Assembly (NCBI RefSeq): GCF_013106755.1
Contig: NZ_WHPF01000004.1
Span: 186,001 to 250,000, forward strand
Direction of reading: 5' to 3'
DNA: 64,000 bases
From: Limnovirga soli
GTDB taxonomy: Bacteria; Bacteroidota; Bacteroidia; Chitinophagales; Chitinophagaceae
Part shown: in pieces, positions 45,121 through 54,371 of the stretch
Layout of the letters: each line of letters starts with the position of its first letter
Position numbering within the stretch: the stretch's first letter is position 1
Translations under genes and position numbers: made by a program
The notes under the pieces: generated by a model
Databases searched by the model: none
What the model was told of the DNA's origin: nothing
The model's input: only the letters and a program-made list of their open reading frames with translations

Positions 45121-46539
45121 TTATGGGAAAATGCCCAGTTCGGCATAAGCTGTACCTACTTTGTTAATGGCAACTACATAAGCAGCCGTACGCATATCGG
45201 GAATGGCGGGATTTTGTTTCCAGCAATTCATGATTTCGTGGGTGGCTTCTATCATGGTTTCTTCTAAACCACTGTGTACCAGGTCTACCTCGCTGGCGCC
45301 ATGTTCAATATAATCCCTGTCGCTTTCGGTAACTTCTTTACCGGTCATTTGCTCCATGGTGCTAAGGATTTTTTTGTTCATATTCTCGCTAAAGCGTTTT
45401 TCCATTCTGCCATATCTTACGTGGCTAAGGTTTTTTAACCACTCAAAATACGATACGGTTACACCACCTGCATTAAGATACATATCCGGAATAATAAGGG
45501 TACCTTTTTCGGCAAAAACGGCATCAGCTTCGGGGGTTAATGGTCCGTTGGCAGCTTCGCCAATAATTTTGGCTTTTACCCTTGGGGCATTTTCTCCGTT
45601 TATTACGTTTTCCAAAGCCGCAGGTATCAAAATATCGCATTCCAGTTCAAGGGCATCGGTACTTTTTTCAATATTGGTAGCACCGGGAAAATTGAGTAAG
45701 GAGCCCGTTGTTTTACGAAACTGAAATACTTCTTCTTCGTTTAGTCCGTCTGCATTGTAAATAGCGCCTTCCCACTCGGCAATAGCCACTACTTTAGCAC
45801 CACCCTGACGGAAATATTTGGCGCTATGGTAGCCCACATTACCCAAACCCTGCACCACCACTTTTTTGCCTTCTATGCCTACTTCAAGGCCCAAACGTTG
45901 CATAATATCGGGCATTTTACAAACTTCGCGTACACCAAAGAAAACACCTAAACCGGTGGCTTCTTTACGGCCACGTACACCGCCCTGGGTAACAGGTTTA
46001 CCTGTAACGCAGGCCAGGCCATCAATTTCGCCGGGGCGCATACTTTCGTAGGTGTCAACAATCCAGGCCATTTCTCTTTCACCGGTTCCATAATCGGGGG
46101 CGGGAACATCAATGCCGGGGCCTATAAAATTTTTCTTAATTAATTCTGCGGTGTAGCGGCGGGTAATTTTTTGCAGCTCAAACTCGCTGTAGTTACGCGG
46201 ACTTATTTTTATACCGCCCTTAGCGCCACCAAATGGTACGTTTACAATGGCACATTTGTAGGTCATTAATGCAGCTAGTGCCATTACTTCGTCCTGGTTA
46301 ACAAACTGGCTAAAGCGTATACCACCTTTACAGGGCGTTTTGTGCTGGCTATGTTGTACCCGGTACGCTTCTACCACTTCTATTGAGCCATTATCTCTTT
46401 TAATAGGAAATTTGATTTGATAAACAGCATTACATGCTTTAATCTGTTCCAGTAAACCATTTTCCCAGGTTGTAAATTTCGATGCTTTATCAAAGCTTTT
46501 TGTTACGCTTTCAAAAAAGCTATACCCTTGTTCTGCCAT
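45121..46539 (-). CDS. gdhA: Glutamate dehydrogenase
   Basis: 472 aa. The Glu/Leu/Phe/Val dehydrogenase signature is clear: PCKGGIRFSQFVNQDEVMAL, the catalytic-Lys region NVPFGGAKGGI and the Rossmann motif VVQGLGNVGYHSAKYF (GxGxxG). It converts glutamate to 2-oxoglutarate and ammonia with NAD(P)+ or the reverse, linking nitrogen and carbon metabolism in the cytoplasm. The length fits the class of about 420-480 residues. It is monocistronic with a terminator downstream. The cofactor preference is not assigned. Confidence 0.9.
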   Translation of the reverse strand: MAEQGYSFFESVTKSFDKASKFTTWENGLLEQIKACNAVYQIKFPIKRDNGSIEVVEAYRVQHSQHKTPCKGGIRFSQFVNQDEVMALAALMTYKCAIVNVPFGGAKGGIKISPRNYSEFELQKITRRYTAELIKKNFIGPGIDVPAPDYGTGEREMAWIVDTYESMRPGEIDGLACVTGKPVTQGGVRGRKEATGLGVFFGVREVCKMPDIMQRLGLEVGIEGKKVVVQGLGNVGYHSAKYFRQGGAKVVAIAEWEGAIYNADGLNEEEVFQFRKTTGSLLNFPGATNIEKSTDALELECDILIPAALENVINGENAPRVKAKIIGEAANGPLTPEADAVFAEKGTLIIPDMYLNAGGVTVSYFEWLKNLSHVRYGRMEKRFSENMNKKILSTMEQMTGKEVTESDRDYIEHGASEVDLVHSGLEETMIEATHEIMNCWKQNPAIPDMRTAAYVVAINKVGTAYAELGIFP

Positions 46540-46840
46540 GTGTTATGGATTTTATTTTTTTAAATACTAATTAACATTTGTTTTTTAAATAACGCTGATT
46601 TTCGGCCCAACATTTAATAAAATGGCAACAGCTCTTGCGTCGCACACTTGTACTGTAGAAATTATTGGCAGCAAAAATACAATCGTTGGTGTATGTTTCA
46701 CATTAAGAAATTACATACAAGTTAGTTATTTTATAATAACTAATGGGTGATTGTAACCATATTTTCGGGAAAATTATTGATGCGGCAAAGCAATCGCATA
46801 GTATGCTTTTGGCAGGTATGCGGGTATCCCTTTATGTTAA
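46540..46840. other. Intergenic with repeat copy I
   Basis: Upstream region of glutamate dehydrogenase; no gene. It carries repeat copy I (core 46634-46653). Confidence 0.55.
46600..46656 (-). repeat. Intergenic repeat family, copy I
   Basis: Core CTTGCGTCGCACACTTGTAC at 46634-46653 with a degenerate box CGGCCCAAC at 46606-46614. Confidence 0.8.
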
Positions 46841-47068
46841 CTATTTAATAGCTTTTTCAAGTTTGCTAATCTTTCTGTCCAAATTAATCAGGTAAATTAA
46901 AATGCCCAGCACAATAGTTACCACCACGGCCAGTACCACATATAATTTGCCTTCGCTGCGCATAAAATCAGTAGGCGCTTCGGTAGTATTGTCCATAGTT
47001 TGGGCAAATAAAACTACCTGTATAGTGCAAAGTAAAAACGATAAAACGATTCTTTTAATGTTATTCAT
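46841..47068 (-). CDS. CcmD-like small membrane protein
   Basis: 75 aa: an N-terminal signal-like helix ending LFAQ, then one transmembrane helix KLYVVLAVVVTIVLGILIYLI and a basic amphipathic end (NLDRKISKLEKAIK). This is the pattern of Bacteroidota CcmD-type proteins. Its ATG overlaps the stop of the ccmC-like gene by 8 bp (47061-47068), so the two are co-translated. CcmD helps release heme-loaded CcmE from CcmABC. The assignment rests on size, topology and context. Confidence 0.65.
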   Translation of the reverse strand: MNNIKRIVLSFLLCTIQVVLFAQTMDNTTEAPTDFMRSEGKLYVVLAVVVTIVLGILIYLINLDRKISKLEKAIK

Positions 47069-47738
47069 GTTCCAGTTGCTTATCAGTTAATAATTGTAAT
47101 CTTATTCTTAATGTGGTAATCCAAACAGCCAGTAAGGTCCAGCCAATAACGGCAGGCCAAAAAAGCATGGTCATTTCAGGGGTTGAATCGTTGGGGTTTA
47201 AAGCAGGATTGCCTTCGCTGCCCTGGCCACCGGGGTGTAATGATTCAGTAAGTCTTGGTAAAATCCACAAAGTGGGGAATAGCATGGCAAAGGCAAATAC
47301 GTTGTACACTGCGCTAATTCTGGAGCGTTTATCTATATCGGTCATAGATCCCCTTAGTACAAAATAGGCCATATAAATTAACAGTGCAATAGCAGCGCCA
47401 TTTTGTTTGGGGTCTCCACTCCAGGGCGAGCCCCATTGGTAGTTAGCCCAAATAGCACCGGTAACAATACCCAGGAAACCAAAAACAATACCACCACGGG
47501 CAAATTCTGCTGCATAATGGTCGTAAACCGGTTTGGGGTTGCGTAAATATTTAATGGCGTAAAAAACAGAAACGGAAAGTAATATCATCATGCCAAACCA
47601 CATGGGCACATGGAAAAACAGGTTGCGAACCGATTGTTGCAGGCGGCCATCCAACACAGGCACTTTAACCAGAAAGCCCATTACACTTACATAAATCAAT
47701 AATAAGAAACATAGTATTTTCCACCAGTTTTTAAGCAT
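47061..47738 (-). CDS. ccmC: Heme exporter CcmC / CcsA-type cytochrome c assembly protein
   Basis: 225 aa with six predicted transmembrane helices. The heme-handling tryptophan-rich loop is present in the form WGSPWSGDPKQNG (classically WGxxWxWDPR). Helix-flanking His residues (FFHVPMWFG and a later SLHPGG) fit axial heme ligands. The protein moves heme to the periplasmic chaperone for covalent attachment to c-type cytochromes. It overlaps the CcmD-like gene and is 144 bp downstream of the CcmB gene. Confidence 0.85.
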   Translation of the reverse strand: MLKNWWKILCFLLLIYVSVMGFLVKVPVLDGRLQQSVRNLFFHVPMWFGMMILLSVSVFYAIKYLRNPKPVYDHYAAEFARGGIVFGFLGIVTGAIWANYQWGSPWSGDPKQNGAAIALLIYMAYFVLRGSMTDIDKRSRISAVYNVFAFAMLFPTLWILPRLTESLHPGGQGSEGNPALNPNDSTPEMTMLFWPAVIGWTLLAVWITTLRIRLQLLTDKQLEHE

Positions 47739-47882
47739 TATAGTTCGATTTTATTGAAGTAATCAGCAGTATCAGGCAAGTTGCTTATTTGCGGGCAAAA
47801 TTAGGGGAAAGGGATAATAAATAAGATGCGTAATACAAAATTATGATTTGAACAGGCATTTGTAACTGCTAAAATGGACATC

Positions 47883-48545
47883 TTAGTCTTTCCATAAAAA
47901 GGGGAATAAAATAATGGCCAGTAATACGATTAAAATATCAAGACCTACCAGTAATAAAACCATTTGCCAAAGTCCGGCCTGCAAAATAGGAGAGAAGCTG
48001 GCTTTTGCAATACGCCCCAACAAAAGAAGTTGTGGTATAATAATAGGGAAACCCATGATAGCCATAAGTGCAGCCTGCTGTTGTGCTTTTGCGGCAATGG
48101 CTGCCAGAAAGGTGAAAATAAAACTAAGCCCAATGCCACCCAAAAAACTAAGGCCTATAAACTGAACAAGATAAAGAATGGGGTTGCCCAGTAATAACAT
48201 GAAAATAAAGAGGCTTAGTAGGCTCATTAACATCATGAGCAAGGCATTGAAAATTAGTTTAGAGAGAATAAAATCTCTGGCGCCGGCGATAGAATAATAA
48301 TATAACATACGGCCTTTATTATCCTGCAAAAAGCTTTTTGCAACTGCGTTTACGCATACAAATAGTTGAATAACCCAGAATAATGCATTCCAAACGGCGG
48401 GTTCAGGTTCGCCCATAGATAGATATACCACGAATATGGTAGAAGCTACATACAATAATACCCCGTAAAAAGTATACTGTTGCCTTATTTCGAGCAAAAG
48501 ATCTTTTTTGATGAGTGTTATGATATGTGCACCTTTATTTGCCAT
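47883..48545 (-). CDS. ccmB: Heme exporter CcmB
   Basis: 220 aa, six hydrophobic helices. Start MANKGAHIITLIKKDLLLEIR and middle segments FVCVNAVAKSFLQDN, YYSIAGARDFILSKL are typical of CcmB, the membrane subunit of the CcmAB ABC complex. No ccmA (ATPase) gene is within the window; it may lie elsewhere. With the CcmC- and CcmD-like genes downstream it forms a cytochrome c maturation operon. Confidence 0.85.
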   Translation of the reverse strand: MANKGAHIITLIKKDLLLEIRQQYTFYGVLLYVASTIFVVYLSMGEPEPAVWNALFWVIQLFVCVNAVAKSFLQDNKGRMLYYYSIAGARDFILSKLIFNALLMMLMSLLSLFIFMLLLGNPILYLVQFIGLSFLGGIGLSFIFTFLAAIAAKAQQQAALMAIMGFPIIIPQLLLLGRIAKASFSPILQAGLWQMVLLLVGLDILIVLLAIILFPFLWKD

Positions 48546-48656
48546 TAGTGCGCAAATGTAAAAGCATATTTGATTAGTTGCTTAATTTACAGGAACATAG
48601 TTTATTGCCCCTGTTGCCATATGGTGTATTTGCCTTTTGCTGCCCTATTTGTTGCT

Positions 48657-48676
48657 GTACAAGAGTGCGACGCAAG
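48657..48676 (+). repeat. Intergenic repeat family, copy J
   Basis: Core GTACAAGAGTGCGACGCAAG, 50 bp beyond the stop of the hydrolase gene. The box is not evident. Confidence 0.85.
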
Positions 48677-48726
48677 TAAAGCTGCCTGCTTACAATAAAG
48701 TTTGGCTAATAATAGCAAAGAAAATA

Positions 48727-49578
48727 TCAGGCGTTTTGCAAAAAGTGTATGGTTCTTTTTACTACTGCATCCATTGCCTGTGGTAAATTATCGGCCGTCC
48801 AGGGATGCTTGCGGCCAAATACATGATCGCTATCTATAATAAAAAGCGAGGCAGCAGGCTGTAACTGCGCTAAATGATAAGCACTATTAACGGGTACAGC
48901 TTTATCATTTAAACCATGGCAAATTAGTAGGGGTATATTAATGTTTTGGATGGCTTGCTCAATATTTAATATTGTACTGTTTTGAATAAAATCCTGGTAT
49001 AGCTGGTAGTATAAAGGCATTTGCTGATTGGTTCGGGTATTGGTATAATAGGCTACACCTGTTTGCTGCCAATCGTTTAGTTGATTCTGCGTCCAGTTAG
49101 TCCATGGTGTCTTACAGGCTGCCACTGCTGCCCAGGTAACCAATTGCCTGATACGGGCATCCACGGAGGTTTGCAATATGGCCATACCGCCGCCAAGACT
49201 ATGCCCGATAAGACTGAGTTTGGCTGGGTTTATTTGATTGGCATAGGGGTTATCCTGCTCAACAGCCCAGTTGATGACAGCGTTAAGATCATATAGTTCT
49301 TTTGTATAATTATTGTTGCCAAATAGCTCCAGCTGTGTAAATGCTTCTGGTTCCTGAATGGAAGTGCCGTTATGGGAAAAATTAAATTTGATAAATACAA
49401 ATCCCAGGCTGGCAAACCTATTGGCAATTAAATCGAAATTTCCCCAGTCTTTAAAACCATTAAATCCATGTGCGTAAATTACAACAGGCTTTTTGGTGGT
49501 ACTGTTGATAAAGCAAATGTCGATGCCTATTGGGTAATTTTCTGAACCCGGGATGCTGATATTTTTAATGAGTTGCAT
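48727..49578 (-). CDS. Alpha/beta hydrolase
   Basis: 283 aa from ATG 49578, chosen because the family similarity starts there; the frame to 49635 adds a hydrophobic stretch of doubtful value. The oxyanion-loop HGFNGFKDWG, nucleophile elbow GHSLGGG (Ser), a late acidic residue in CHGLNDKAVP and His in DSDHVFG give a complete catalytic triad. It resembles dienelactone-hydrolase/peptidase-like cytoplasmic esterases. The substrate is unknown. Confidence 0.8.
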   Translation of the reverse strand: MQLIKNISIPGSENYPIGIDICFINSTTKKPVVIYAHGFNGFKDWGNFDLIANRFASLGFVFIKFNFSHNGTSIQEPEAFTQLELFGNNNYTKELYDLNAVINWAVEQDNPYANQINPAKLSLIGHSLGGGMAILQTSVDARIRQLVTWAAVAACKTPWTNWTQNQLNDWQQTGVAYYTNTRTNQQMPLYYQLYQDFIQNSTILNIEQAIQNINIPLLICHGLNDKAVPVNSAYHLAQLQPAASLFIIDSDHVFGRKHPWTADNLPQAMDAVVKRTIHFLQNA

Positions 49579-49622
49579 AGGGATAAAAATAAGACAAAGC
49601 TGCAGTATGCTTAATATAAAAC

Positions 49623-49654
49623 AAAAAACAGCCACAAAAGAGTGGCTGTTTTTC
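49623..49654 (-). terminator. Terminator of the PepSY-like lipoprotein gene
   Basis: AAAAAACAGCCAC-AAAAGA-GTGGCTGTTTTT, a strong symmetrical stem with T-tracts either way, 70 bp beyond the stop at 49726. Confidence 0.8.
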
Positions 49655-49725
49655 TATGGTAGATGTGTTTTACAGGCTAGATTATATAGTGTTGCAGTGT
49701 TGTATATTACAATATACTATGTTGC

Positions 49726-50196
49726 TTAATCGTGCTCAGATTTGATGATTACTGCATCAGCACTAAAGGTGATTTCCCATTTTACAGAAGATCTTAGGAA
49801 ATGCGCTTTCCAGGTACCATCATTATATAATTTCCACTCATACACATTATCACTTGGGAATTGTGACCTGAATACATTTAAAATGGCTAAAGGAACCGGT
49901 GCTTCCAAACAAATGGTGCTATGTTTAGATTCATGGCCTTTGTCATCGAAATGCGCTTCGTGACGTTGGTTGTCTTCGTTAAACTGGCAGATAAAGCTAT
50001 CACTGCTATTATGTTGCCATTCAGTTTCTGTGGCGTTGCTGAAAGTGCTGGTAAATGTATTCATTACAGCTTGCGGTACGCTGGAAGCTGCGATAATGTT
50101 AACTGTACCTGTTGTACCACCTGCCTGAGCTACTTCTTTTTTACATGATACCAAAGAGAATAAAAGAACTGCTGCTAATAAAATGTTGCGTTTCAT
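49726..50196 (-). CDS. PepSY-like lipoprotein
   Basis: 156 aa. The lipobox LFSLVSCKK indicates a lipoprotein. The mature part has two similar halves with the pattern PQAVMNTFTSTFSNATETEW... and PLAILNVFRSQFPSDNVYEW..., each followed by strands ending in F.....W. This is the repeated helix-sheet of Bacteroidota PepSY-like (DUF2874-type) periplasmic proteins. The function of these is not established. Monocistronic with its own terminator. Confidence 0.7.
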   Translation of the reverse strand: MKRNILLAAVLLFSLVSCKKEVAQAGGTTGTVNIIAASSVPQAVMNTFTSTFSNATETEWQHNSSDSFICQFNEDNQRHEAHFDDKGHESKHSTICLEAPVPLAILNVFRSQFPSDNVYEWKLYNDGTWKAHFLRSSVKWEITFSADAVIIKSEHD

Positions 50197-50409
50197 ACCC
50201 GTATATTTATTTTGTTTTTAAACTGTTTACATATTTAGGTTGCAGCAGCAGAATAAAATGTAACCAAAGCAATTATATATTTTAAATTTTAATGTAGGAG
50301 ATGGGTAATTGTAATGGCTTATTGGAAGAAGCCGGGTAAAATGAAAATAAAAGAAACATTGCTGATTTAAATATCATTTAATATTTTTACCGACTAATAA
50401 TTTTGGTTT

Positions 50410-50634
50410 ATGACTATTGATCAGTTTAAGACGTTGAATCATCCTGAGAAACTTAAAGAAATTAAATACAACGGTATTTTGTTGGGTAGTTTCGAACGCA
50501 ATAATGAACCTGGCGGTAAAAAACAACCAGGTGATTTATTTGAATTACATGATTTCTGGGTTTTTTTAAGTGAAGACGAACAAACTGTAATTCCTACCCG
50601 CCGAAATATTTATATCCCGGAGAAATCGGAATAA
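50410..50634 (+). CDS. Small cytoplasmic hypothetical protein
   Basis: 74 aa: MTIDQFKTLNHPEKLKEIKY, then strands (GILLGSFERNNEPGGKK, FELHDFWVFLSEDEQ) ending IPEKSE. Soluble and acidic/basic mixed, with natural protein composition. A strong terminator follows 59 bp downstream, supporting a real gene. No family recognised. Confidence 0.6.
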   Translation: MTIDQFKTLNHPEKLKEIKYNGILLGSFERNNEPGGKKQPGDLFELHDFWVFLSEDEQTVIPTRRNIYIPEKSE

Positions 50635-50693
50635 ATAATTTCTATCTAATCTATTATTCAGGCGAAACGGTTTATATAGTTTGCCAAAAAAAT

Positions 50694-50718
50694 AAAAAAA
50701 GTCCCAATGGGACTTTTA
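50694..50718 (+). terminator. Rho-independent terminator
   Basis: AAAAAGTCCC-AATG-GGACTTTT followed by AATTTTTT. Confidence 0.85.
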
Positions 50719-51125
50719 ATTTTTTCTCTTTCTTAAGAAAGAAAGCTTTTCGAATGGATATTGGATATTTGGATATGTCAAAAATAGCCTCCATGAATGG
50801 GTAAGCCGTGCAAAAAGGGGTTAATGGATATCCTAATCGGACCTAATATGTCTTTTTATTGTATTTCAATTCCCTTAAATTAGGTGGCAATTTACACTGG
50901 TTGTGGAAATTTGCCTATAGAGTAGATTTAACTGTAAAAGTGCAGTTTGGCAATGATTAACCAGGTGTTTTGTTATAATTTTTTAAAAAAATAGGAATAC
51001 ATTATCCCAAAATAGGAAAATTTGAATTTGCTGATTTCGTAAACTGTTGATTTGTAAGGATTTGTGGAAGTGGCATGTGATTGGCTATATTGTAACAAAC
51101 CTTAAATATCGTTAAAACGAATCCA
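50719..51125. other. Intergenic, no gene
   Basis: 407 bp before the lipoprotein gene at 51126. Nothing recognisable apart from presumed promoter sequences. Confidence 0.5.
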
Positions 51126-51653
51126 ATGAAAAAGTCAATCCTATTTGCAATTATTTCAATTTCTTTTTTCGCTTGTACCAAAGAAACTATTCAGCCAACA
51201 GCCATTGGTTCAAATGCTAGTGGTGAATCATTACGTTTTTCTCAGCCCAGAGTAGAATTTAAAGTATCTGATCCTTATACTATTTATTTATCCCAGGGAC
51301 TTAATACTTTACAAAGTGATAGCTTTTATGTAGAAAACGATACTTCTTTTATTTCTTCGTTTTTATATGTTATTTCTGGACATCCTAACTTGTCTAATTT
51401 CAAATTTTATTTGAATGGCGGACAGTTAAATGCTACAATAACTTATTTCAATGATACTATTGTTGTATCTGCCAGAAGAAAATTAAAATTAGCTCCGGGC
51501 AGTTATAGTTATATTCTTCAGGCTAAAACAACCGGCAATTCAGGTACTGAATTTTCAACTGCCTTGAATAGTGCCATTATAGTTGATAGACAAGGATTTA
51601 TGGCAGAAATATTGAATTTACCTTCAGTAGGTAATTCAATGATTATAAGATAG
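51126..51653 (+). CDS. Lipoprotein of unknown function
   Basis: 175 aa. Signal MKKSILFAIISISFFACTKE has a lipobox (FFAC). The mature part is beta-rich (VEFKVSDPYTIYLSQGLNTL, FKFYLNGGQLNATITYFND, LKLAPGSYSYILQAKTTG), fitting a small immunoglobulin-like domain. No family recognised. It has its own terminator. Confidence 0.6.
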   Translation: MKKSILFAIISISFFACTKETIQPTAIGSNASGESLRFSQPRVEFKVSDPYTIYLSQGLNTLQSDSFYVENDTSFISSFLYVISGHPNLSNFKFYLNGGQLNATITYFNDTIVVSARRKLKLAPGSYSYILQAKTTGNSGTEFSTALNSAIIVDRQGFMAEILNLPSVGNSMIIR

Positions 51654-51680
51654 TTTTTGGTTATTACTTTACCTCTCTTA

Positions 51681-51707
51681 AACCCATGTGTATTGCATGG
51701 GTTTTTT
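51681..51707 (+). terminator. Rho-independent terminator
   Basis: AACCCATG-TGTATTG-CATGGGTT followed by TTTT. Confidence 0.85.
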
Positions 51708-51788
51708 ATTTTGGAAACAAGGGTGTGCCTGAAGTTTAATGCATATAATGGCTGTTAAAATAGCTGCTATGAAAACAGAACAATGAAA

Positions 51789-51834
51789 CGAGCGTGGCAA
51801 GAGGTGATGCCAGCTGTTCAATTGCCGGTTACCA
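51789..51834 (+). repeat. Intergenic repeat family, copy K (divergent)
   Basis: CGAGCGTGGCAAGAGGTGATGCC, then GCCGGTTACC at 51824-51833: same layout as copies F and H but with an altered core. Confidence 0.6.
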
Positions 51835-51855
51835 AAAAATACATGCCTTTTTGCG

Positions 51856-52341
51856 CTATAACTTTTTTACCATCCAGATATTACAACCAAAATGACCTGA
51901 TTTACCCATTGGTCCTGTTAAATAGGAGAAGCCTTGTTGTTCATAAAGACCAACCGCAATATTTAACTCGGGCATGGTTTCCAGGTACATTTTTTCAAAT
52001 CCCATTTCTTTGGCTTTTGTAAAACATTCCTGCATCAGTAATTTGCCAAGACCTCTGCCCCGGGCACTTTTTGAAAGGTATAATTTAACCAGTTCGCAAC
52101 AATTTTCGGGCAAGCCAGCTGTTGGGAAAATTCCGGATCCGCCAACAATGGTATCGTTGATGGAGGCAATAAAATAACAGGAATTTGGATGCTGAAACAA
52201 GCTAAATAAATCATCAGTGGTAGGATCGTAATAAACAGTGCCGGGTTTATTGGCACCAAACTCGCTTAACACGTTTCGAATAATTGTGGCTATGTGGGCA
52301 TTGTCGTGCGGAAGTATTTGCCTGATATGAATATCGTTCAT
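51856..52341 (-). CDS. GNAT-family N-acetyltransferase
   Basis: 161 aa. The acetyl-CoA-binding motif A is visible as CCELVKLYLSKSARGRGLGK (R/QxxGxG/A), preceded by a VGGSGIFPT strand and followed by EMGFEKMYLETM and LYEQQGFSYL. It transfers an acetyl group from acetyl-CoA to an amine, with unknown acceptor. It is 25 bp downstream of the Nramp gene on the same strand and may be co-transcribed with it. Confidence 0.85.
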   Translation of the reverse strand: MNDIHIRQILPHDNAHIATIIRNVLSEFGANKPGTVYYDPTTDDLFSLFQHPNSCYFIASINDTIVGGSGIFPTAGLPENCCELVKLYLSKSARGRGLGKLLMQECFTKAKEMGFEKMYLETMPELNIAVGLYEQQGFSYLTGPMGKSGHFGCNIWMVKKL

Positions 52342-52366
52342 TTAGTAAATTGCTTAATATATTTAT

Positions 52367-54244
52367 TTAACTAACGATAAGAACAGGGATATCAACCCTA
52401 TGCCTAACCGTATTAACTGTTTCACCAAAAATAAGGTCTTTTAACCCCGTATGTTTATGTGCACCCATTATTAATAAATCGGCTTCTTCTTCTTTTACGA
52501 TGCGTACAATTTCTTTAACGCGGTTTCTATATCCTAATACCCCTTTTACGGTGTATCCCATTGCTTGTAACTGGTTTGTATATAGGTTAAGCCTTTCTGC
52601 ATCTTTTCTTGTTTCATAGTCATCCGTGGCCTCCCCAAGATAACCGGATGAGGCCGTTTCTACAATATGCATTAGCACATAGCTGGCTTTGTTATTGCCC
52701 TGTGCAATGGCATAGGCAATTATTTTTTCATCACTATCAGAGAAGTCCAAAGAAACAGCAATGGTATTCATTTGCGGTACCGATAAATTTTCAATAGGTT
52801 TTTGTTCGCCATGTATCAATACCTTTTTGTTTAGTTTACGTTTGCGAATTATCGGCAAAAAAGTCATCATACAAAACAGCCATAAAAATGCCAGCCATGC
52901 TATTACAATCAGTGTTTTAAGCCAGCTATTATCACTTGAATTAAAAAACGCAATTGATTCGTCTAATACCAGTTTTACATTTAAAAAAATAAGAATGCCG
53001 GCAACAATCCATGATATTATTTTTATTGGCGTGGTAATTACAAATTTTCCCATGGTTTCTTTATCGCTAACAAAATGAATTAGGGGTATTACTGCAAAAC
53101 CTAGTTGCAGGCTTAACACCACCTGACTTAATACCAGCAAGTCATCCAGATTTTCATCCCCCGAAATTAGGATAACCGCAACTGCAGGTGTAATGGCAAT
53201 AAGCCTGGTAATTAGCCTGCGCATCCATGGGTTAATTCTTAATCTTAAATAGCCTTCCATTACAATTTGTCCTGCCATGGTACCGGTAACTGTGGAACTT
53301 TGTCCGGCAGCAATTAATGCTATGGCAAATAGTATAGGTGCCAGTGCATTACCTAATAATGGTGCCAGCAATGTATGGGCGTCTTCAATTTTGGCTACTT
53401 GTGTATTGCCTGTTTTATAAAATACACTTGCTGCTAATACCAGTATAGCTGTATTTACAAAAAATGCGGCATTAAGGGCAATAACACTATCAATTCTATT
53501 GAATTTTAATGCCTGCTGAATACTGGCATCATCTGTTTTTATTTTTCTTGTTTGTACCAGCGCCGAGTGCAAATACAGGTTATGTGGCATAACAGTAGCA
53601 CCAATAATACCTACCGCAATATATAAGGCCCCATCATTTAAAGACGTAGGTATAAAACCTTTGAGTACTTCACCGGCATTTGGCTGCGCAAAAATAATTT
53701 CAATTAAAAACGACAAGCCAATAATAAGTACCAACGCAATAATAAAAGCCTCCAGTCTTTTTATGCCTTTTCGTTGCAGGTATAATAACAAAAAGGTATC
53801 CAGCACGGTAAAAAACACTCCATATAAAATGGGTAACCCTGTAAGCAGGTGAATACCAATGGCCATACCCAGTACTTCTGCAAGATCGCAGGCGGCTATT
53901 GCCAGTTCTGCCAGTACATACAAACAAAAATTCACCATTTTGGGATAGGTTTCCCGGTTGGCCTGTGCCAAATCTCTTCTTCTAACAATGCCAAGTCTGG
54001 CACTTAAACCTTGCAGCAGCAATGCCATAAGGTTACTCATTAACAATACCCATATCAGTTTATATCCAAATTGAGAACCACCTTGTAAATCGGTAGCCCA
54101 GTTGCCGGGGTCCATATAGCCTACGCTTACCAGGTAAGCGGGTCCAAGAAACGAAAATATTTTTTTCCATTTCTTTCCAGGTTGAGTGGTGTCAACAGTT
54201 TCATGTACTTCACTCAGCGATGTAGTTCTGTTTTTTGTTGTCAT
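52367..54244 (-). CDS. mntH: Nramp-family Mn(II)/Fe(II) transporter fused to a universal stress domain
   Basis: 625 aa from ATG 54244 (the 12 residues upstream to 54280 add nothing family-like). Residues about 30-430 are Nramp: the TM1 metal-binding DPGN in GYMDPGNWATDL and the TM6 motif MPHNLYLHSALV are both intact, with about 11 helices. Residues about 480-625 are a UspA domain (NTIAVSLDFSDSDEKIIAYA and a late IMGAHKHTGLKDLIFGETV, the GxxG nucleotide-binding end). It imports divalent manganese or iron with protons; the UspA part may sense nucleotide or stress. The DtxR-family regulator lies just upstream in the same direction, supporting metal control. Confidence 0.9.
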   Translation of the reverse strand: MTTKNRTTSLSEVHETVDTTQPGKKWKKIFSFLGPAYLVSVGYMDPGNWATDLQGGSQFGYKLIWVLLMSNLMALLLQGLSARLGIVRRRDLAQANRETYPKMVNFCLYVLAELAIAACDLAEVLGMAIGIHLLTGLPILYGVFFTVLDTFLLLYLQRKGIKRLEAFIIALVLIIGLSFLIEIIFAQPNAGEVLKGFIPTSLNDGALYIAVGIIGATVMPHNLYLHSALVQTRKIKTDDASIQQALKFNRIDSVIALNAAFFVNTAILVLAASVFYKTGNTQVAKIEDAHTLLAPLLGNALAPILFAIALIAAGQSSTVTGTMAGQIVMEGYLRLRINPWMRRLITRLIAITPAVAVILISGDENLDDLLVLSQVVLSLQLGFAVIPLIHFVSDKETMGKFVITTPIKIISWIVAGILIFLNVKLVLDESIAFFNSSDNSWLKTLIVIAWLAFLWLFCMMTFLPIIRKRKLNKKVLIHGEQKPIENLSVPQMNTIAVSLDFSDSDEKIIAYAIAQGNNKASYVLMHIVETASSGYLGEATDDYETRKDAERLNLYTNQLQAMGYTVKGVLGYRNRVKEIVRIVKEEEADLLIMGAHKHTGLKDLIFGETVNTVRHRVDIPVLIVS

Positions 54245-54329
54245 TTTAGTTATTTCAAACAGTGCAATATGTTTTACCAAAAAATGTATTCATCTTATTA
54301 GCCAGGCTTTTTTGTACTATATAGCTTTG

Positions 54330-54349
54330 CTTGCGTCGCACTCTTGTGC
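54330..54349 (-). repeat. Intergenic repeat family, copy L
   Basis: Core CTTGCGTCGCACTCTTGTGC, between the transporter and its regulator, 23 bp beyond the regulator stop. Confidence 0.85.
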
Positions 54350-54371
54350 GTTCTTATCGCTATGCAGCTTT

